This document shows, piece by piece, positions 14,173-23,100 of a DNA stretch of 64,000 nt (positions are counted from its first letter, which is position 1; each line of letters opens with the position of its first letter). Source of the DNA: Sipunculus nudus (taxonomy: Eukaryota > Annelida > Sipuncula > Golfingiida > Sipunculidae); assembly GCA_026874595.1 (NCBI GenBank), contig CM049318.1:51180750-51244749 (forward strand), read 5' to 3'. The translations under genes were made by a program, and so were the position numbers. Below the pieces are notes generated by a model. The model saw only the letters and a list, made by a program, of their open reading frames with translations. It was not told where the DNA came from and did not search any database.

Positions 14173-16013
14173 GATTGCTATTTGTGACTTCAGCCCAAAC
14201 ACGTGCTGTCTTTTTCATTTTTCAGTATTAAGACTTGATCCTATCAGGTGTTACACTCAGAGGGAATACAGAATGCTTGACATATCACAAATGATTTTAC
14301 TCTTGTGAACTGTATACCTTAACATTCAATATTGTAATTAAATATCAAAATCGAAATAGCCTTCTCGGGCTGCTTTGTTGATGCCAACTTCTGTGTCGTA
14401 TTTCAGTGGATGGCAACTGGACTGCCTGGCAAGAATGGGGCGCATGCTCGCTGACCTGTGGAAATGGGTCAAGGTCGCGTACGCGGTCATGTGACAATCC
14501 GTCACCACAGCATGAAGGGAAAAACTGCTCTGGTCAAGCCAATGAGACAGAACAATGCTTCGAAAGATATTGCCCAGGTACGTTTAATTACTTGAAATAC
14601 ACACTTATATTGTAGGATAATGCATGAAATGTTTTCTTCAAAATTAAGGCGTTGCAGTTTTTTGCATTTAACTGGTCGACAAAAACTAGAACAGTGAGAT
14701 TTTGGAGATTCATGTAACCTTCTCAGACAGAATAATTTTTAAGTTATAAAGAAACCACAAAATACAAGGGAGTATTAGCTACCGTTACAAAAACAGCTAC
14801 AAACTTTGTAAATTAAGGTTCCTTCATTCTAAGCATGTGTTACAATTTAAAATAGGCCGATAGGTCAAATGTTAACAAAATATTGTCATTTTGCGACAAT
14901 AATGCCACTACATTAATTCATTGTCACAAATATGTTCTCACTGAGTATCAGTAAGAGCCTGGAAAAAATCTCTAAGTACCCTTTAATTTTGCACGCTGTG
15001 TATACTGATATTAATGCAGGTCCATGAAGAGAAAAAAAATGCCCTCTACGATGGTATTGTTTTCCCTGACACACATACGGGGGCCATAATCAGGTCAAGA
15101 TTTTCGAAAATAAACTTAAGAGTCCGTCGTCCTGCTTCCAGTCGGGGAGGGTTGTTCCTTTCATGCCAGTCACGTGAAGCACTTTGGGGTGAACTGAAAA
15201 ATGTACACTGGGTAGTGATCTGTCATTCAAGTCACGTGACCCTTTCCGATATGCCCTTTCAACACAGGAGTGAATGGAAACTGGACATGGCCATGGGAGA
15301 CAGGCAGATGTAGAACGAATCACTTGCCTATAACGGCTGCTAAGTTGAAAAGGCCAGAAAGAAAAGGAATGCAAAGTATAAAGTCGGATGACACTGACTT
15401 TGCCGGTGACATTAGACCAAAAAAAAACTTACTAATTTTCCTTCCTATATGGTGCGAGGAATGGCAATGACTGCTCTGCTAACATTTCCTTTTTACAGCC
15501 TGCTAATTTTCCTTCCTATTCCTATTGTAGATGGGCTGCTTTAAATAATTATTGCAACACACAAGTCTGTGAAACATTAAAGTAAAATAGGAAGGAATAC
15601 GCGCTGTTGGGTGAACAGCTTTAAAGGATGCATGAACATACCTGGAGCACATTACATCCATGTTTGACGTATTCATGTTAGAGGGATTCCTGATCGGATC
15701 TCGTCCTTACTCAAACGACCTTGATTTCCTTGTCGTCCAGCCCAGTCATTTTGTAAGATGATATTGTATACATGGCCCCGGTGGAATTGTGTCTGACGAG
15801 ATCCGCAACGGTATGGCTTCATTTTATTAGAACGGATACGATTACTCGCACACCGCAATTCGACTTTGATTAATTTGACGTGTGTCTATAGATATGGGCG
15901 GATTACCTATAAAGAAGATTAATGAACTGTATTCTTCTCCATACAAATTTGTTATCCCAAGACAGATAATGGAAACTGTGTTTCTGCCATAGAGGGCTGA
16001 ACGGCTTTTTACA

Positions 16014-16090
<77 letters not shown>

Positions 16091-19000
16091 TACAATATAT
16101 ATATTTATGCAGAGATTACATAATGCACCGGGTGCATGCGAATAAAATTTCTGTCCTTTTTACCAGGGTACCCTCGTACATAGACCTTTTGATCAGTTTT
16201 ATTTCTTTTTCAAGTCTGGGTTTCCCAACCTTTTAATACCACTGAGAAATATGGAGTCGAGGGCTAGACGGGGTTATTTGAGGTGTTACATCCCACTGCT
16301 GCTCTCGCACGCAATTTTTTGGCAGGTTTTCACTCACTTATTTAAATAATACATAAGTGGACGGTTGACAATATATAAAATTAATTTGGTCTAATAGTCG
16401 TTAACATGTAAACCATTCAGATTGAAAAAAGGCTCATTTCTTATACATCCCCTTATTCTTTCTACATCTATTATATGACCCAACTGATATTCATAAAAAT
16501 TGCAGTGTAATAGTAATACATCCCTCTCACATCTGTTAGACTGCGCACGGGATATAACTGGCAGGATGACAAAAAAAAACAACAAAACATGTGTCCCTCT
16601 TTGTTGTAATTTGCAAGAAATCTATTGTTTTTGTCAAAAATGGTGAAATTTGTCTCTTTTTAAGTATCTCGGTACAACCCCGCTCCCATCAATCATATTA
16701 AAACCTATCGGAAGCTTACACGCTCCTTTCATCCCCTAATTCACAATGCTACAGAGAGATGTAGGGCGGACCAGTACAAAACCAAATCCATCACAAGCGT
16801 CAACAGCCGCCTGAAACGGGGGTAATTAGCAAATGCAGTTTAAAACTAATGGTCCGTCAATGTGTTCATGTGGACAGCGATGAACATAGACGGTTTTCAT
16901 ACTACGTTTGCTTATGAAGAGTTTATAGATGATCTTTATATTTTTTAAGTATCAGTCCATTGAATTTCAATGTATTCTTGTATATAAAGTGCAAATATGA
17001 ATATAGTAACATCAAGGATATTGTCAGTCAACTCATTCTCGAAGATAATTTGTTTAAACAAATAATTTGTTTCCGTAATTGCTGCTAAGGAAGGAAACCG
17101 CTAAAATGTAAACAGTATAAAGAACAATGAATGATGGAAGATATACTAGAAATTACAAGACATTGATGATGTTTAAGAATAAACATTTAATAGAGGAATC
17201 TGTACCTGTTGTTTCTGATGTTTTCCAGCAGTTTTAAAGCGGCCTATTCCTACATCTGAGGTCTGTTAACTAAAGATAACCTCTCGTACCTTTTACAAAA
17301 ATACACCATAAAAATGCCGATTTAACTACGTCAGGCTGTCCGTTTTGTTTATATCTAAGTGTTTATAACATAACAAACTATAAAACACATTCAACAAGGA
17401 CATCTGGCGAAAGTTTTGCAAAGGGCGTGTGCCAGCTAGTGACTTTTCAACTTTAGCACATATGCAACAAACCACCGCAGTTACTTGTTTGTCAACAGGT
17501 CGTTGTTTACTGAGTATGCCAGAAATCGCCTAAATTCTACAAAAAAAGGTAAATGAAAAGCGGGCTTCATGGACTTAATTCAGGTTGAATAGGAAAGTCA
17601 GGTATTAACCCTATCAACACTTAATTAGAGCTTCTCTCAGAATGGGATCAAGCTGGGAGAGTATCATTAAGGTTGAATCTGATCGATCCTGTATTGGCTC
17701 AGGTTGTACATGTAAGCTTTATGCTCTGTATATACCATGGTCAGTTTCTTCAGTGATATATATGAAATATATCACCCCCTGAAAAACACCTAGCAGCACC
17801 TCGTTATGCATCCGCCGGGCGGGGAACAGGGTTTTTTCCTTGGTAGGTTAGTTATTTGTTTTATCTGTTAAAAAAAAACAAACTAATAAAAATGCAACGG
17901 ATATTGATCAAATTTCGTCGATGGGTAGGGAACACCAGGAATATTCCATTAAATTTTAAATATGATCTGGATCACTATAATATGTTTTAATTTAAATGAT
18001 TCTTTGCCATTGTGAGGCCAAGGGCCATTCCCTGGTAATAGGGCCACTTTTGTTCTAGATCTGATCTGTTATGGGATTGATGAAGGGTGACAGTCCAGAG
18101 GTAAAAAGCTTGGCTCTCTCCGCTGGCGACCCGGGTTCGATCCCCGGTGTGGCTCTGAGAGTGGCTTGTTGCCTGTTCAAGGTCGGTGGTTTACTCCGGG
18201 TTCTCAGGTTTCCTCCATCCCTAAAGACTACCCAACGCCAACATCTGAGCCATGGAGAGTACCTCGTTTAAGTATAATAACTATTTGTACAATTCATGTT
18301 AAATATATATAAGTTAATATAACTGTATACATGACAAAGTTCGATTAGGATCTTGGCGGAGGCTGCTGTAGTCCCTGACAACAAACCCGCTCTGACTGTT
18401 CTAATTTCTGAGCTATTGGAAAACAATTGAACTCTTCCCTGACAGGGGTCGGGTTTCATGAGAACTGTCCGTGGGGATAACAATGTGTAACATGTTTCCT
18501 CGATTTTTTTCTCTCTGTTTACACGGAAATCAATAGATCTGTAGGTATTAATAGAAATGTACCTTTTTTCATTAAAAGTGAAATATTTTTCATGTCTGAT
18601 ATTGCCTCGACTTTTTCTGATACTTCTAGTCATTTAGCACATATTATGATTATAAATTTACCGTATGACAAATGACTACATTTATTTAGCATATATAAAT
18701 GATATAGTCCTGTTATCGACTTCCACCAGTTCCTGGTGTGAAATACAGGTTAATTCATCTTTTATTTTGACATTAGACCAAAGAATGTAAACGAAATGCT
18801 GTTCTGAATTTAAACACAGGTTTAATTTTATGTGGGTTATGTGTATAGATTTGTCCTCACGTTATAACATACCGACAGGTACGCCGCTTACTACGCCTTA
18901 TAAGGAGGAACATCGCATCAAGTGTGTTATACGCTGTAAAATGACTCATTTTTAGTCGAATCCGGACTTATCAAAAGCACACACACTGACAAACACACAA

Positions 19001-20062
19001 ACACACACACACGAGTCATGCCTAAAATACAGATTTTCCTTTTGAACATGTTACGAGCGTCAGGTTCTGATCCTTCCGGTTTGGGCATCCAGAACTCTCA
19101 CAGAGTCGTAGGACAATTGTGTCGATTTTTTTCAAAGCACGACCGAGGGTCACATATAATAACTGAAAGAAATGAAATAATGTTTAGATTTTCTATATAC
19201 ACATTAAACCTGAAATCAGAGGGCTTATATAATTGATATATTCTTATTGTATACAGGTGGTTAACATTCACAGTGCACCTTGTAGATAGAACGAACTGTA
19301 TAGGGTAATACGATCTTCCTTCCGTACTGTTACTCCTTGTTTCCATCCTATATTTTTGACAAAACAAATGTACTCTTTCCTGCGGTGGTTGATTTCGTGT
19401 GAACGATCTATTGATAGTACAATAGGTGCCATGTTTTTTTCGATGACTGTCTAAGTACATTGATCAGGAGAACTACTTTAACAGCTGCATGCGTGTTTCT
19501 ATTCTTTATTTTTATGAAAGTTTCATTCGGTTTTTATATTCTGTAAAACACCATATGGTAAAGTCTCAGTCACTTGGTCCAGTGGGATAAAGTGACCTTC
19601 GATAAAAACCGCTAAAGTCTTCATCTACCGCTTTTTCCCCTCAATTTTGCCGGCCGGAAAAAAGTCGGTAGATGTGATGACGAAACCGAAAATCCGGCTG
19701 ATATACAAACTACCTTTCCTTCGTTTTATCATTCCTCGCCAATTTAGGAGACGAAATCAGAAGTGACCAAACATGAACAGAAAAATCGTTTGATCTGCAC
19801 GGAAAATCAATAGGTGTGTGAACATTCGCAGGCCGGCGGGACTTGTAGATTTTAACCGATTCGGCCGTTAAAAAAAATCGGTTGAACGGATGCCGGCTTT
19901 ATACTTCATTCAATAGCCATGCAACTGTGCCAGATACCCGGACTTACTGACCAATCTATTAAAACGAGATATTATATAGGTATCAATGTATTGGTTTAAT
20001 CTTTTCCTAAGCTACACCAGACCTTTAACTTGGTGTTATGGTTAAGTGTCTCGCCATCTTGG

Positions 20063-20115
<53 letters not shown>

Positions 20116-23100
20116 CAAAGATTTGATTACAAATTACTTCATGTAGAAGGCGATGAAAACCTCCTCATTCGCAAATTCGAATATCGACCTAACAAAGAGG
20201 GCTTCGGAACGGTTTATTACTTTTCAAAAAGATCTCCCCCCACCCTTTTTTTTAAAATTACCAGTTCCTTACAGGGCATTTAGTCGTAAATCTGGATCAA
20301 TGAAAAAGCTCAAAATGTGGCAAGCTCAAACTCTATAAAAAATGTATAATTATCGTAACATTGTGAAGAGAATTGACGGGGATATCATAACCCTTAATCC
20401 ATGAATACTATTTTATTGTGTCCCCTGTCTGACTTCTTTTTACTGTTTTCTTTCCAAACAGTGAACGGCGGCTGGTCCACGTGGGGAGAATGGAGCGCAT
20501 GCTCAGTGAGCTGTGCGAGTGGGTCCAGGTCACGTGCTCGACAGTGTGATAATCCGGCAGCAAACTATAACGGGACCCCGTGTACAGGCCCCGATCTTGA
20601 ATCAGAGAGTTGTTTTATTCGACATTGCCCAGGTACGTACCTTAATGATATACTTATACAAACTCATTTGATATATGATCTATGTATGATAGACAGAAGC
20701 GGATCCAGGGGACGGGTTGGTCCAGGGTGACCCCCCCCCCCTCCCCTCCGCCCACATCTGGACCTGGGGACTTATTTTAGGTCTTGTCATTTGTCCTGGG
20801 CTGGACCCCTCCTTTTCCTAAATCATGGACTCGCTGCTGCCGGAGTTAATGTGTGTGTTCAATGGCAGTTATCATATTTGTTTTAGTTGATGGAGGGTGG
20901 TCTTCTTGGAGTAACTGGACGCGGTGCTCGGAATATTGCGGCGAAGGGACGCACATGCGCTTCCGGAAGTGTGACAACCCCAAGCCTGCGCATTACGGAG
21001 AATACTGTCCCGGGGAACAGCTGGAGGAGGGCGTGTGTCAGCAGAGGCCATGTCCTAGTAATTATTACACAAGAGCATACCTGACCCCCCCCCCCCCCCC
21101 CGCCCCTCACGTACACTCACATAATGACGCCCACAGACATGCATGCTCGAGTACACGCACACACATGCACACACACACAAGCAACCAGGCACACAAAAAC
21201 ACAGACTTGTGCGAGAAAACACCATTCTGGAAATTTCGAACTTATTTACTCTCGAAAACATTTGATCTGAGGATGATTGATGTACACTTATAAAACTTAG
21301 AAAATGGTCACAAAAGTCTGCGAAGATGTTATGCACGTGGCGGCCCCTGGTGATAGTGTGAGAAAACATAGCTGAAATCTCTTCAGTGACAATCAAAACT
21401 CATATGTGAACCAGGTACCAAGAAAACTTTTTTTAATGTGTATTATATAAAGGGTAATACTTTCGAAGTCAACGTTGTTGTAATGACAGTGGAACATTAA
21501 TTACAGCATAAATATTTCTAAGTGACCAAAAAGCATGTGATTATCAAATATGATGAATGAATGAGTCTGCTTATAAAAGAAGATATTGGCCTCGAGCCAT
21601 AAAAAAATACTCTTGTTACTCCATATCCAAACATGTTACTTGTAATTTTAGTAATTTAGTACAATCATTACTGGATATGTAAACCAATATCTAATCCAAT
21701 AAAGGGGAATTACACACTAGATAGAGAAACTAAAGAAAATATAAATTATATAAAAAAGGACTGTTGAAAATTTATGTTTAAAACTTAAACATGATAAATA
21801 TTTTATAGTTAACCTGTACAATTATTCTTAATTTTTCTGTTTTTATAATCAAAGACTGTTTGGCCGTTCAGTTGAATAATGACAATGATTGTTTACAGTT
21901 GATGGATCTTGGGGACAGTGGAGTGGTTGGAGCACGTGTTCAGCCACGTGTAACGGAGGAACAAGAAAACGATTACGGAACTGTACAGACCCCGCCCCTT
22001 TACACGGCGGCCAATTCTGTCCAGGACCTGAGAGCGAGTACGAAGATTGCTTCATAAAACACTGTGCTGGTAAGGCACCAAGGTTATTTATGAAATGAAT
22101 ATTATTGATCAGTTATAATATCAGAAGATAATGGCGTTTACCTCTACCGCTTTAGTGAGATGTTTTGTTTGTCAATATTTAAAATGAACAGATATCTACT
22201 ATTGTTTGAATAAACAGAATGTTCCTTCATTGAACATTCTCTTAAACTGTGTGTGAAATATACAGATTCTCTGTCTTCCTCTCTTGGTATCTTCTTCCCC
22301 TTCCATCGGTCTCTCTATATATTTCTCTATCTCACTGGCTCTCTGTGTCTGTCTCTCTTACTGTTTATCTTGTCCTAGGTCTCCCTCTCAGCCTGTTATT
22401 GTCAAGCGTTTGTCTCGCCCGTTTCTCATGCCTTACGTCTGTCTTAATGTCAGTTTCTCTTCCCTTGCGTCTGTCTCTCTGCCTGTTGTTGTTTGCCTTG
22501 CATCTGTCTGTCGGTCTGATTCTCTTGCCTTGCGTCTGTCTTTATGTCAGTTTCTCTTGGCTTGCGTCTGTCTTTATGTTAGTTTCTTTTGCCTTGAGTC
22601 TGTCTCTCTGCCTTTTCTCTTGCCTTTGTCCGTCTCTCTGGATGCGACTCTCTTTATTTACTTCTGTTTCTATCGTTTTATATTTTGCTCTTTGTAAATC
22701 TCTTAAAAATCTCGGTTCTCTTCATATTAGTTGACCTAGTTCCCTCTAGGATATATTCAATAATCCCCAGGATTGTACATAAGAGCATATACATTTAGAC
22801 GAGCATCGCTTTTATGTACATGTTTGGGGATTATTATATATATTGTTGAGGGACAAGCAAGATGTTGCTACCTGAAGGAAAAGATTTGCTACATTTCATA
22901 ATTGTGATTCGTGCTGTGATTTGAGCAAAAAGCCAGGACAAAACTACCGGCCTGATCTGATGACTGGTATGAACGAAGGTGTCACTTCCGTCCTATAAGC
23001 TGACGTATCTGTGTGCAGTGAGGGTTGTGTGTGCATGACGGCTTAAACGAACAGTTCCCACCCAGTCTCTGGTAAAAATAAACTATTTCTATTAATTCTC

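Noticed and set aside
22249-22734. 161-codon ORF rich in Leu/Ser
   Set aside because: CT-rich low-complexity intron DNA between two TSP1 exons.
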